Under the pieces are notes generated by a model. It made no database searches. It had not been told where the DNA came from and worked only from the letters and a program-made list of their open reading frames with translations. The translations under genes and the position numbers were made by a program. From Rahnella ecdela (GTDB lineage: Bacteria > Pseudomonadota > Gammaproteobacteria > Enterobacterales > Enterobacteriaceae), in contig NZ_JAFMOY010000132.1 in assembly GCF_019049625.1 (NCBI RefSeq), forward strand, positions 434,001-498,000: a DNA stretch of 64,000 bases, read 5' to 3'. Positions 27,503-35,697 of the stretch are shown piece by piece; within the stretch, counting starts at the first letter, position 1, and every line of letters starts with the position of its first letter.

Positions 27503-27578
27503 TGGTGGGCCGTGCTGGATTCGAACCAGCGACCAATTGATTAAAAGTCAACTGCTCTACCAACTGAGCTAACGGCCC
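27503..27578 (-). tRNA. lysT: tRNA-Lys (anticodon TTT)
   Basis: 76 nt with encoded CCA. Acceptor stem GGGCCGT / ACGGCCC, D-arm GCTC-AGTTGGTA-GAGC, anticodon loop CTTTTAA (anticodon TTT at positions 34-36), T-arm GCTGG-TTCGAAT-CCAGC. Identical in sequence to the two other copies. Promoter-distal gene of the operon. Confidence 0.97.
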
Positions 27579-27643
27579 ATCTAAATGCCTGGTACTACTT
27601 TATTTTTAGCTTTCAAAATCTTCAGAAGGTTCCACTTTAAAAG

Positions 27644-27777
27644 TGGTGGGCCGTGCTGGATTGACTCGGTTTCACCTCGCCCTGCGGGCAACGCTGGCGC
27701 GTTGTCGTCTCGCTTCGCTCGGCTCGAACCATTGGTTCTCATCCCGCACTGCTTCTCTACATTTTCCACTTTAAAAG
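27644..27777 (-). repeat. 134-bp tRNA-Lys-associated repeat, copy 2
   Basis: Same structure as copy 1, abutting the tRNA at 27778-27853. The 19-nt copy of the tRNA 3' end is at 27644-27662. Immediately beyond it a further short CTTTTAAAGTGGAA segment is repeated (27630-27643), so the duplicated unit extends slightly here. Confidence 0.85.
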
Positions 27778-27853
27778 TGGTGGGCCGTGCTGGATTCGAA
27801 CCAGCGACCAATTGATTAAAAGTCAACTGCTCTACCAACTGAGCTAACGGCCC
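27778..27853 (-). tRNA. lysT: tRNA-Lys (anticodon TTT)
   Basis: 76 nt, encoded CCA, identical to the copies on either side. Middle gene of three in the operon; flanked upstream by 71 bp of unique spacer and downstream by repeat copy 2. Confidence 0.97.
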
Positions 27854-27924
27854 TTCCTGAATACTTCTGTCTGCCTGCGTGCCTTGCAGTTGGTGTGCAA
27901 GCCACATGCAATAATGTTTAGATT

Positions 27925-28058
27925 TGGTGGGCCGTGCTGGATTGACTCGGTTTCACCTCGCCCTGCGGGCAACGCTTGCGCGTTGTCGTCTCGCTTCGCT
28001 CGGCTCGAACCTGTGGTTCTCATCCTGCACTGCTTCACTACTGTTTCCACTTTAAAAG
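27925..28058 (-). repeat. 134-bp tRNA-Lys-associated repeat, copy 3
   Basis: Most diverged copy (AACCTGTGGTTCTCATCCTG in place of AACCATTGGTTCTCATCCCG), but exactly the same length and the same 19-nt tRNA 3'-end copy at 27925-27943. Follows the tRNA at 28059-28134. Confidence 0.85.
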
Positions 28059-28134
28059 TGGTGGGCCGTGCTGGATTCGAACCAGCGACCAATTGATTAA
28101 AAGTCAACTGCTCTACCAACTGAGCTAACGGCCC
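28059..28134 (-). tRNA. lysT: tRNA-Lys (anticodon TTT)
   Basis: 76 nt, encoded CCA, identical to the other two. Promoter-proximal gene. The E. coli cluster at this locus mixes lysine and valine tRNAs; no tRNA-Val is present here. Confidence 0.97.
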
Positions 28135-28200
28135 CTCTAAACCTACTGCATATTGCCTAAATCTCTGACAGCGTTAGCCGTTTGGAGTTGTCTGGGCAAC

Positions 28201-28236
28201 GGCGGCATATATTACTTATTTAACTTTTCAGTGCAA
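28201..28236 (-). promoter_or_regulatory. Stable-RNA type promoter for the tRNA-Lys operon
   Basis: Minus strand -35 TTGCAC (28231-28236), 16-bp spacer, -10 TAATAT (28209-28214), then a GC-rich discriminator GCCGCC. That discriminator is typical of stringently controlled rRNA/tRNA promoters. About 70 bp before the first tRNA. Confidence 0.65.
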
Positions 28237-28331
28237 CTTTAATTTTCAGAAAGAGTGCTAACTGATGGTGTTTCACACACTCAAGCCCAGAAAATGCACG
28301 ATATGTACATTTTCCAGACCTGAATGAGGAA

Positions 28332-29123
28332 CTACTTTGCAGATAAACGTTTTTGAGCTTGTTTTGCCGCATCGGTATTTGGGTACTGTTTTACAACCTG
28401 CGTGAAGACGGCTTTGGCTTTATCAGCCTGACCTTTCTCCTGCATGATCACCCCAACCTTGAACATCGCGTCAGAACTTTTTGGAGACTTAGGATAGTTT
28501 TTGACCACGACTGCAAAATAATACGCAGCGTCATCTTTTTTACCCTTGTTGTAATACAACTGTCCTAACCAGTAGTTAGCGTTAGGTTGATAAGTTGAAT
28601 CAGGATATTTTTTTACGAAACTCTGAAAGGCAGCAATCGCCTCATCATACTGTTTCTTTTCCAGCGCCAGTGAAACCGCAGCATTGTAATCACTGTTCAC
28701 GTCACCGGTGCTTGCAGGCGCTTGTGCAGCACCCGCGTCCGGCGTTGCGGCAGCAGAACCGGATGCGTCACCTGTGGCAGCTGCAGCGCCCGTACTGGCG
28801 GCTCCGGCATTGCCCTGGCTTAAGCTGTCCAGTTGATTAAAAATTTGCTTCTGGCGATCACCAAGCTGACTCAACTGATACTGGTTCTCCTGGATTTGAC
28901 CACGAAGCGTATCCATATCACGTTGGGTATCAGAAAGTTGCTGCTGGAGTTGAGTTAATAGCTGGCTGTGAGCGTTAGAAATACGCTCCAGAGAGGTGAC
29001 CCGATCTTCAATCGAGCCTGAGCCGACATCACTGATTGGCGCTTGGGCAGTAGCGGCCCATGGGACCGCTACGCCAACCAGTAACGACAGACTCAACAGG
29101 TGAGTTCTGAAGTTACTGCTCAT
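28332..29123 (-). CDS. cpoB: Cell division coordinator CpoB (YbgF)
   Basis: 263-residue periplasmic protein linking Tol-Pal with PBP1B during septation. Signal peptide ends ATAQA-APIS near residue 28; an N-terminal coiled coil (residues about 38-95, SIEDRVTSLERISNAHSQLL) drives trimerisation; a low-complexity Ala/Gly linker follows; then three TPR repeats (YNAAVSLALEKKQYDEAIAAF, ANYWLGQLYYNKGKKDDAA, FKVGVIMQEKGQADKAK). Last gene of the tol-pal group, 9 bp after pal. Confidence 0.95.
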   Translation of the reverse strand: MSSNFRTHLLSLSLLVGVAVPWAATAQAPISDVGSGSIEDRVTSLERISNAHSQLLTQLQQQLSDTQRDMDTLRGQIQENQYQLSQLGDRQKQIFNQLDSLSQGNAGAASTGAAAATGDASGSAAATPDAGAAQAPASTGDVNSDYNAAVSLALEKKQYDEAIAAFQSFVKKYPDSTYQPNANYWLGQLYYNKGKKDDAAYYFAVVVKNYPKSPKSSDAMFKVGVIMQEKGQADKAKAVFTQVVKQYPNTDAAKQAQKRLSAK

Positions 29124-29132
29124 ACTATTCTC

Positions 29133-29642
29133 TTAGTATACCAGTACTGCACGACGGTTTTTAGCGTATGCCGCTTCGTCATGGCCCAGTACAGCTGGTT
29201 TTTCTTTACCGTAAGAAACGATAGAGATTTGGTCAGCAGAAACGCCTTTGCCTTGCAGGTACATTTTAACAGCAGTAGCACGACGTTCGCCCAGGGCGAT
29301 GTTGTACTCTGGAGTACCACGTTCGTCAGCATGACCTTCTACAGTCACTTTGTAAGACGGGTTGCTACGCAGGAATGCTGCGTGCGCGTCTAACATCTGA
29401 GCGAATTCAGAAGACACATCGTATTTGTCCAGGCCAAAGTAAACGATGTTGTTTTTCTGCAGTTCTTGCATCTGCAGACGAGCTTGCTCTTCTGAAGACA
29501 TGTTAGCGTTTTCAGTGCCTGCGCCAGAGTTCAGACCCATACCAGATTGGTCGTTGTCTGCGTTCTTGTGAGAACTACAAGCAGCTACTGCCAGTACAGG
29601 CAACGCCAGCATCAGCCCTTTCAGCACTTTATTCAGTTGCAT
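29133..29642 (-). CDS. pal: Peptidoglycan-associated lipoprotein Pal
   Basis: 169 residues. Lipoprotein signal with lipobox VAAC places the lipidated Cys at residue 22. The C-terminal OmpA-like domain binds meso-diaminopimelate: [20 protein letters not shown], then [22 protein letters not shown] near residue 100, and [22 protein letters not shown]. Anchored in the outer membrane, it partners TolB and TolA and keeps the envelope layers together during division. Confidence 0.97.
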   Translation of the reverse strand: MQLNKVLKGLMLALPVLAVAACSSHKNADNDQSGMGLNSGAGTENANMSSEEQARLQMQELQKNNIVYFGLDKYDVSSEFAQMLDAHAAFLRSNPSYKVTVEGHADERGTPEYNIALGERRATAVKMYLQGKGVSADQISIVSYGKEKPAVLGHDEAAYAKNRRAVLVY

Positions 29643-29689
29643 CTATTCGATCCTTTTATAATTTTTTGCCATACATAGTTTTCTATGCA

Positions 29690-30982
29690 TTACAGATACG
29701 GCGACCAGGCAGGGAATTTGACCTGTCCATCAGTTGCCGGAAGACGCGCTTTGAAGCGCCCATCAGTCGATACCAACTGCAATACGGAACCCAGACCCTG
29801 TGAAGAGCTGTAAATTACCATGGTGCCGTTAGGTGCGAGGCTAGGCGTTTCATCCAGGAACGTGTCCGTCAATGTTTGAACGGCTCCCGTTGCCAGATCT
29901 TGTTTAGCGATGTGCTGGTTACCGCTGGCGCTGCTCACCATCACCAGGAACTTACCATCTGCACTTACGTCAGAGTCCTGGTTCTGCGAGCCTTCCCAGG
30001 TCAGACGCTGAGGCGCACCGCCATTAATGCTTACTTTATAAACTTGCGGACGACCGCCCTGATCCGAAGTGAACGCCAGATTCTGGCTGTCCGGGAACCA
30101 GGTTGGTTCAGTGTTGTTGCTACGACCGTTTGTCACCTGGCTTATCTGACCGGAAGACAGGTTCATCACGTACAGGTTCAGGCTACCGTCTTTTGACAGA
30201 GCGAAGGCCAGTTTGCTGCCGTCCGGAGAGAACGCCGGCGCACCGTTGTGACGCGGGAATGAAGCAATCTGTTTGATCGCGCCATTGGCCAGGGTCTGAA
30301 CAACCAGTGCTGAACGACCGCTTTCGAACGTTACATACGCCAGTTTGCTGCCATCAGGAGACCATGCCGGAGACATCAGTGGCTCTGGTGAACGGTGAAC
30401 CACGAACTGGTTGTAACCGTCGTAATCCGCTACGCGCAGTTCATACGGGAATTTACCGCCGTTGGTCTGCACGATATACGCGATACGGGTACGGAACGCG
30501 CCTTTAACACCGGTCAGTTTTTCGAAAACTTCGTCACTGGCGGTATGGGCGGAATAACGTAACCACTGTTTGGTCACTTTGTACTGGTTTTGTGCCAGCA
30601 CTGTGCCTGGTGCGCCAGAGGTATCTACCAGCTGGTAAGACACCACGTAGCTGCCATCGGCAGCAGGCTGAACCTGACCGATAACAACCGCATCAATGCC
30701 CAGCGCGGTCCATGCAGCAGGCGTTACTTCTGCGGCAGAGGTCGGCTGTTGTGGCATACGTGATGCATCAATAGGATTGAATTTGCCGCTGTTACGTAAG
30801 TCAGCGGCAACAATACCACCCACATCTTCAGGTGGTGTACCCGGGCCAGCCCATTTGAATGGCACAACGCCAATCGGGCGAGCTGTATCTACCCCTTGGG
30901 TAATTTCAATGCGAACTTCTGCATGAACTACAGATGCCCACATCATCAAAAGGCCGAACGCTACTCGAAATGCCTGCTTCAT
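29690..30982 (-). CDS. tolB: Tol-Pal system protein TolB
   Basis: 430 residues, equal to E. coli TolB. Periplasmic: signal peptide ends [14 protein letters not shown] near residue 21, then the N-terminal TolA-contact domain and a six-bladed beta-propeller with repeated SPDGSKLAF / SADGKFL / APNGTMV blades, which binds Pal. The ATG at 30982 follows AAGGGAGATACA and gives the expected signal peptide; a longer frame to 31048 has no support. Confidence 0.96.
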   Translation of the reverse strand: MKQAFRVAFGLLMMWASVVHAEVRIEITQGVDTARPIGVVPFKWAGPGTPPEDVGGIVAADLRNSGKFNPIDASRMPQQPTSAAEVTPAAWTALGIDAVVIGQVQPAADGSYVVSYQLVDTSGAPGTVLAQNQYKVTKQWLRYSAHTASDEVFEKLTGVKGAFRTRIAYIVQTNGGKFPYELRVADYDGYNQFVVHRSPEPLMSPAWSPDGSKLAYVTFESGRSALVVQTLANGAIKQIASFPRHNGAPAFSPDGSKLAFALSKDGSLNLYVMNLSSGQISQVTNGRSNNTEPTWFPDSQNLAFTSDQGGRPQVYKVSINGGAPQRLTWEGSQNQDSDVSADGKFLVMVSSASGNQHIAKQDLATGAVQTLTDTFLDETPSLAPNGTMVIYSSSQGLGSVLQLVSTDGRFKARLPATDGQVKFPAWSPYL

Positions 30983-31112
30983 TGTATCTCCCTTATCTGG
31001 ACGTATCTGCCCGCGATAATTTAGCAGAATTTTAACAAACCAACGCATACAAAACTAGAATTACACCCTGCAATCTATCGTAAAATTCTGAAAAGAAATT
31101 ATTTTCGTCTTT

Positions 31113-32327
31113 CTACGGTTTAAAATCTATCGGAGCATTTTTAAAGACTTCATAGACTGCTTCAGAAGGCGGTTTCGGGAACTTCGCCTGTCGGGCTGCG
31201 GCAAGCGCTGCCTGACAAAGTGCTGGATCCCCACCTTCCGCCGACACGCTGATAAGCGAGCCATCCGGGTTCATTTTAACGCGCAACGAACAAGTTTTAC
31301 CTGCATAGGATGACGCGTCATAGAATCTGCTCTCAATGGCGGCCTTAATCTGGCTACCATAGTTCGCAATATCGGCACCTGATGCACCTGCCTTTTTCTG
31401 AGTCCCCTTCCCTGCCGGAGCAGAAGCGCCACCACCTGTTGCCCCTTTCGGTGCATTTTTGGAGTCAGCCAGGCCATCAAATAAGTTATTTGCATCAGCC
31501 GCTTCTTTCGCAGCGGCGGCAGCGGCAGCTTTTTTATCGGCTGCGGCTTTCTTCGCTGCTGCGGCAGCTTCCGCTTTTTTCTCAGCGGCAGCGGCTTTGG
31601 CATCAGCTTCAGCCTGAGCTTTTGCATCTGCAGCGGCCTGTGCTTTCGCTTCGGCAGCAGCGGCTTTTTTCGCTTCGGCAGCGGCTTCTTTCTTCGCATC
31701 TGCTTCTGCCTGTTTCTTCGCAGCGGCTGCAGCGGCGGTCGCTTCAGCCTCTGCTTTTTTCTGAGCATCAGCAGCCGCTTTTTTCTGCGCGTCCGCTTGT
31801 GCTTTAGCCGCTTCTTTCGCCGCATCGGCTTTAGCCTGAACGGCAGCTTCTTTCGCTGCTTCCGCTTTGGCTTGCGCCGCAGCCGCTTCAGCCTGCTTCT
31901 GTTGTTCTTTTGCCTGCTCAGCGGCTTGTTGAGCCTGCTTTTGCTGCTGAGCCTGGTCCTGAGCCTGCTGCTTCGCATCTTCCTGCGCTTGCAGACGCTC
32001 TTTCTCGAGTTCTTTCAGGCGCTGTTGTTCTGCGGCCTGTTTCTGCTGAAGCTCTTCAGCCTGTTGCTCTGATTTTTTCTGACGCGCTGCGGCAGCACGT
32101 TGGGAATCAGCCTGTTGCTGCTGCTGACGGTTGTACTGATCAACCACGGCGCTTGGATCGACCATCACAGCAGAGATATCACTGCCGCCACCGCCACCAC
32201 TCATGCTGGTATCTTCGTCCAGCGATCCCAAAATCAGCAGGCCTATAATGATGATATGCAGAACGACCGAAACAATAACGGCGCGTTTGAGCTTATCGTT
32301 TTGTTCAGTTGCAGTTGCCTTTACCAA
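31113..32327 (-). CDS. tolA: Tol-Pal system inner-membrane protein TolA
   Basis: 404 residues (E. coli 421). One N-terminal membrane anchor (AVIVSVVLHIIIIGLLILG, with the SHLS-like His), a long Ala/Lys/Gln-rich helical domain II (about residues 65-290), then the globular domain III with CSLRVKMNPDGSLISVS and the partner cysteine in DPALCQAAL. It transduces proton-motive energy from TolQR to Pal/TolB. The start is TTG at 32327 (GTG one codon later also possible); GGGA is 8 bp upstream. E. coli tolA uses GTG. Confidence 0.94.
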   Translation of the reverse strand: MVKATATEQNDKLKRAVIVSVVLHIIIIGLLILGSLDEDTSMSGGGGGSDISAVMVDPSAVVDQYNRQQQQQADSQRAAAARQKKSEQQAEELQQKQAAEQQRLKELEKERLQAQEDAKQQAQDQAQQQKQAQQAAEQAKEQQKQAEAAAAQAKAEAAKEAAVQAKADAAKEAAKAQADAQKKAAADAQKKAEAEATAAAAAAKKQAEADAKKEAAAEAKKAAAAEAKAQAAADAKAQAEADAKAAAAEKKAEAAAAAKKAAADKKAAAAAAAKEAADANNLFDGLADSKNAPKGATGGGASAPAGKGTQKKAGASGADIANYGSQIKAAIESRFYDASSYAGKTCSLRVKMNPDGSLISVSAEGGDPALCQAALAAARQAKFPKPPSEAVYEVFKNAPIDFKP

Positions 32328-32440
32328 AATAGATTTCCCAAGACAGGATTACTAAAAACCCGGTTTCCTGTATCGCCTGTCATTGTTTTAACAAGCCAGA
32401 GAATGCCGGGTTTCAAATAAGTGTTACAAATTACCTATCC

Positions 32441-32872
32441 TCAGATAGGTTGTGTCATCAATCCGACAGACTTCACGCCAGCCTGATGCAGCATATTCAG
32501 CGCCTTGATGATTTCATCATAAGGCACATCTTTCGCGCCGCCGATCAGGAACACCGTCTTCGGATTGGCCTGAATACGGCTGGTCGCTTCCGCGATAACC
32601 TGCTGTTCAGGCAATTGTTCCATACGCTGATGATCTACCACAATGGTGTACTGACCCACGCCGGAGACTTCGACAATCACTGGCGGGTTATCATCGCTGG
32701 ATACCGTTTTGGAATCCGTCGCGTCTGGCAGATCGACTTCCACGCTCTGGGTAATGATGGGAGCTGTTGCCATAAAAATCAGTAACAGAACCAGCAATAC
32801 GTCCAGCAGCGGAACGATGTTGATCTCCGACTTACCTTCGCGACGGTTACGACGACCTCGTGAACGAGCCAT
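32441..32872 (-). CDS. tolR: Tol-Pal system protein TolR
   Basis: 143 residues (E. coli 142), ExbD family. One membrane helix with the proton-conducting aspartate in EINIVPLLDVLLVLLLIFMA (Asp24, equivalent to E. coli Asp23), then a periplasmic domain that ends AGVKSVGLMTQP. Works with TolQ as the proton-driven motor. 11 bp after tolQ; 113 bp separate it from tolA, which may hold a secondary start signal. Confidence 0.96.
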   Translation of the reverse strand: MARSRGRRNRREGKSEINIVPLLDVLLVLLLIFMATAPIITQSVEVDLPDATDSKTVSSDDNPPVIVEVSGVGQYTIVVDHQRMEQLPEQQVIAEATSRIQANPKTVFLIGGAKDVPYDEIIKALNMLHQAGVKSVGLMTQPI

Positions 32873-32883
32873 ACTCTCCCCCT

Positions 32884-33573
32884 TTAGTTACTGCTGGTTT
32901 CGCGAGAGAAAGCCTGACGGTGCAGGATAGCCGTAAATTCTTCCATGAAGTTATCGTAGTTTTGCTCAAGCTTGTTCACACGCTGGTTCAGGCGGTTATA
33001 CGCCATAACCGCAGGGATAGCTGCAAACAGACCAATCGCGGTAGCGATCAGTGCTTCTGCGATACCTGGCGCAACCATTTGCAGAGTGGCTTGTTTCACA
33101 GAACCTAAACCGATAAAGGCGTGCATGATCCCCCAGACCGTACCGAACAGGCCGATATACGGGCTGATGGAACCGACGGTGCCAAGGAAAGGAATGTGCA
33201 TCTCAAGAGATTCGAGTTCACGGTTAAAGGAAATACGCATCGCACGTGAAGAGCCTTCAATCACAGACTCGGGCGCATGGCTGTTGGCACGATGAAGACG
33301 CGCAAACTCTTTAAAACCGGAATGGAAGATTTGCTCTGCCCCGCTCAGGGTTTCGCGACGGCCCTGGCTTTCCTGATACAAACGGGAAAGCTCAATACCG
33401 GACCAGAATTTATCTTCAAACGCTTCTGCCTCGCGGGTGGCTGCATTCAGCACTTTCGTGCGTTGAATGATGATCGCCCAGGACGCGACAGAGAAGCACA
33501 CCAGGATAAGCATAATCAGCTTAACCAGGATGCTGGCCTTTAAAAATAAATCAAGCATGTTCATGTCAGTCAC
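32884..33573 (-). CDS. tolQ: Tol-Pal system protein TolQ
   Basis: 229 residues, ExbB/MotA family with three transmembrane helices. Near-identical to E. coli TolQ over [26 protein letters not shown] (split here), [20 protein letters not shown] and [22 protein letters not shown]. It starts with GTG, as in E. coli, and the GTGA overlaps the ybgC stop by 4 bp, so translation is likely coupled. Confidence 0.96.
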   Translation of the reverse strand: MTDMNMLDLFLKASILVKLIMLILVCFSVASWAIIIQRTKVLNAATREAEAFEDKFWSGIELSRLYQESQGRRETLSGAEQIFHSGFKEFARLHRANSHAPESVIEGSSRAMRISFNRELESLEMHIPFLGTVGSISPYIGLFGTVWGIMHAFIGLGSVKQATLQMVAPGIAEALIATAIGLFAAIPAVMAYNRLNQRVNKLEQNYDNFMEEFTAILHRQAFSRETSSN

Positions 33574-33974
33574 TGCTTAAACTCCGCGACAATAGACTTA
33601 GGAAGCGCACGTGGCTTCATTTCGTGTGGATCAATGCACGCAATTAACACTTCCGCAGAACTCAGAAGGTTTCCATGCGAATCAAGAATTCGTTGTGCAA
33701 AAGTAAGAGAAGCTCCGCGAATGGACGTAATCTCACTCTGGACATCCAGCAGGTCATCTAGGCGAGCTGGTGCAAAGTATTCGACCGTCATGCGGCGGAC
33801 AGCAAAAGCGACATGTTCTCCCAGCAGCTGTTGCTGGTGAAAATTGCGTTGGCGCAACATCTCTGTGCGAGCCCTTTCAAAAAAGGCGACGTATCGGGCA
33901 TGGTAGACCACACCTCCCGCGTCTGTGTCTTCGTAGTAGACACGAACCGGCCATCGGAACAACGAATTACTCAC
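33570..33974 (-). CDS. ybgC: Acyl-CoA thioesterase YbgC
   Basis: 134 residues, the E. coli length, hot-dog fold. The catalytic motif [22 protein letters not shown] is at residues 10-31, with [17 protein letters not shown] following. Acts on short- to long-chain acyl-CoA and associates with phospholipid-synthesis enzymes. The GTG at 33974 is used: GGGATG lies just upstream and the protein aligns with the E. coli start; an upstream frame to 34016 lacks support. First gene of the tol-pal operon. Confidence 0.93.
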   Translation of the reverse strand: MSNSLFRWPVRVYYEDTDAGGVVYHARYVAFFERARTEMLRQRNFHQQQLLGEHVAFAVRRMTVEYFAPARLDDLLDVQSEITSIRGASLTFAQRILDSHGNLLSSAEVLIACIDPHEMKPRALPKSIVAEFKQ

Positions 33975-34123
33975 TCTACATCCCGTAATGCAATTTGACG
34001 GCACTACTATACTCAAGTGAGTTAGGGTTGGGAATGGGTTGCATTGCTGGAACGAAAATAATTATGGGCCGGAGCGGCCCATAGGAAGAATAGTGTAAAT
34101 TTGTCTTTTATTTCAGCAAAGAA

Positions 34124-34417
34124 TCAGCTGAAAAAGTAAAAAAGTCCTGCGGCCAGCGCAATCATGGCAAGTATCGGAGAGAAGAATGCCTTCCATATCG
34201 ATTTATGCGGACGAAAGCCAAGGCCGTGGATCACTCCGGCACAGACTGCCCATATCAGGATGATCCCGTGCCAGACTTCCAACTGACTGGTTGACGAGGC
34301 AAACAGTCCCGGCTTCCAGAAGACGCAACCGGCAAGCACCAGTGACATCACAAGCGAAAGGGCCCGCAAGGGGCCCTTGTCTGTGATGGCGTAGAGTTTA
34401 TCCACGATCACACTCAT
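34124..34417 (-). CDS. ybgE: Cytochrome bd operon protein YbgE
   Basis: 97 residues with three predicted membrane helices (about 18-36, 48-66, 76-95). Family stretches DKGPLRALSLVMSLVLAGCVFW and HGIILIWAVCAGVIHGLGFRP are seen. Its role in the bd oxidase is not settled. 2 bp after cydX; last gene of cydABX-ybgE, 150 bp before ybgC. No strong terminator is visible in that gap. Confidence 0.92.
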   Translation of the reverse strand: MSVIVDKLYAITDKGPLRALSLVMSLVLAGCVFWKPGLFASSTSQLEVWHGIILIWAVCAGVIHGLGFRPHKSIWKAFFSPILAMIALAAGLFYFFS

Positions 34418-34419
34418 TA

Positions 34420-34533
34420 TTACTTCTCTTCTTTAGCCGCTTTATTGGCTTCGCTGTGTTCAAATGCCAGCGCGGTAATGATACCGAATGAGCAAGCCAG
34501 TAAGGTGCCGAGGATCCAGGCAAAATACCACAT
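34420..34533 (-). CDS. cydX: Cytochrome bd-I oxidase small subunit CydX
   Basis: 37-residue single-helix subunit beginning MWYFAWILGTLLACSFGI, as in E. coli (same length), with the conserved FEHSEANK after the helix. Needed for stability and activity of cytochrome bd-I. Lies 10 bp after cydB and 2 bp before ybgE; an AAGGAGA site precedes the ATG. Confidence 0.96.
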   Translation of the reverse strand: MWYFAWILGTLLACSFGIITALAFEHSEANKAAKEEK

Positions 34534-34543
34534 GGTGTTCTCC

Positions 34544-35683
34544 TTAATACAACGAATGCTTGTTGTTCTCGATGTAGTGCTTATCGAGGCGACCGAACAT
34601 CTTGTAATACGCCCATGAGGTGTAAATCAGGATGATTGGCACAAAGATACAGGCAACAACGGTCATCACTTTGAGCGTCAGCAATGTGGATGTCGCATCC
34701 CACATGGTCAGGCTGGCGTTCGGCTCAGTGATTGACGGCATCACGAACGGGAACATAGTGATCCCCGCAGTCAGGATCACACAGGCGATAGTCAGTGAGT
34801 TACTGATGAAAGCCAGCGCCGCTTTGTTCAGGCGAGAGAACAAAATGGTCAGCAGCGGCAGAATCACACCCAGTGCAGGAATTGCCCACAGACCGGGGGT
34901 CTTGTTGAAGTTGGCCAGCCATGCGCCTGCTTCATGAGACACCGTTTTACGCAGCGGGTTAGACGGGCCTGCGTGGTCCATCACAGACGTCACGGTAAAG
35001 CCATCAATCCCTTTCACTAACCAGATACCTGCCAGCAGGAAGCACACCATCATCACCAGCGCAGAAATCTGCGACGCGGTGCGGGTACGCAGGTGAAGTT
35101 CACCTACAGTACGCATTTGCAGATAGGTCGCACCTTGCGTGATAAGCATGGTCAGGCTGACCAGACCGGCCAGAATGCCGTACGGATTCAGCAGACCCAG
35201 CAGATTGCCGGTATAGAACAGACGCAGATCGTTATCGATATGGAACGGAACACCCAGCAGCAGGTTACCGAACGCCACACCGAACACCAGTGCAGGGACG
35301 AAGCTACCGATAAAGATGCCCCAGTCCCACATGCCACGCCAGCGAGGGCTCTCGAGTTTTGAACGATAGTCAAAACCCAGCGGACGGAAGAACAAGGCGC
35401 ACAGCACCAGCACCATCGCGGCATAGAAGCCGGAGAATGCCGCCGCGTAGACCATCGGCCATGCAGCGAATAATGCGCCACCGGCGGTGATCAGCCAGAC
35501 CTGGTTACCGTCCCAGTGCGGGGCGATGGCGTTGATCATCACGCGGCGATCAGTATCGGTTTTACCGATAATGCGCACCAAGATCCCTACGCCCATATCA
35601 AATCCATCGGTGACTGCGAAGCCGATAAACAGCACGCCAATCAGCACCCACCAGATGAACCGTAAAACTTCATAATCAAACAT
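34544..35683 (-). CDS. cydB: Cytochrome bd-I ubiquinol oxidase subunit II
   Basis: 379 residues (E. coli 379), eight transmembrane helices. Starts MFDYEVLRFIWWVLIGVLFIGFAVTDGFDMGVG split around residue 25, with the structural GFDMGVG and later HWDGNQVWLITAGGALFAAWP. Forms the bd-I heterodimer with CydA; electron donor ubiquinol, acceptor oxygen. 14 bp after cydA. Confidence 0.97.
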   Translation of the reverse strand: MFDYEVLRFIWWVLIGVLFIGFAVTDGFDMGVGILVRIIGKTDTDRRVMINAIAPHWDGNQVWLITAGGALFAAWPMVYAAAFSGFYAAMVLVLCALFFRPLGFDYRSKLESPRWRGMWDWGIFIGSFVPALVFGVAFGNLLLGVPFHIDNDLRLFYTGNLLGLLNPYGILAGLVSLTMLITQGATYLQMRTVGELHLRTRTASQISALVMMVCFLLAGIWLVKGIDGFTVTSVMDHAGPSNPLRKTVSHEAGAWLANFNKTPGLWAIPALGVILPLLTILFSRLNKAALAFISNSLTIACVILTAGITMFPFVMPSITEPNASLTMWDATSTLLTLKVMTVVACIFVPIILIYTSWAYYKMFGRLDKHYIENNKHSLY

Positions 35684-35697
35684 AAGTGGACTCCCTA

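Noticed and set aside
27300-28119. Three ORFs reading through the tRNA-Lys genes (MVEQLTFNQLVAGSNPARPTT...)
   Set aside because: They translate the tRNA sequence itself on the tRNA strand; this is a well-known false protein family. Only the tRNA and repeat annotation is kept.
27369-28134. CRISPR-like array
   Set aside because: Repeats are 134 and 76 bp with only three units; they are tRNA genes and tRNA-derived repeats, and no cas gene is present.
31271-31978. 235-residue Lys/Arg/Leu-rich ORF on the minus strand inside tolA
   Set aside because: It is an alternative frame of the Ala/Lys-rich tolA repeat region; such sequence keeps several frames open.
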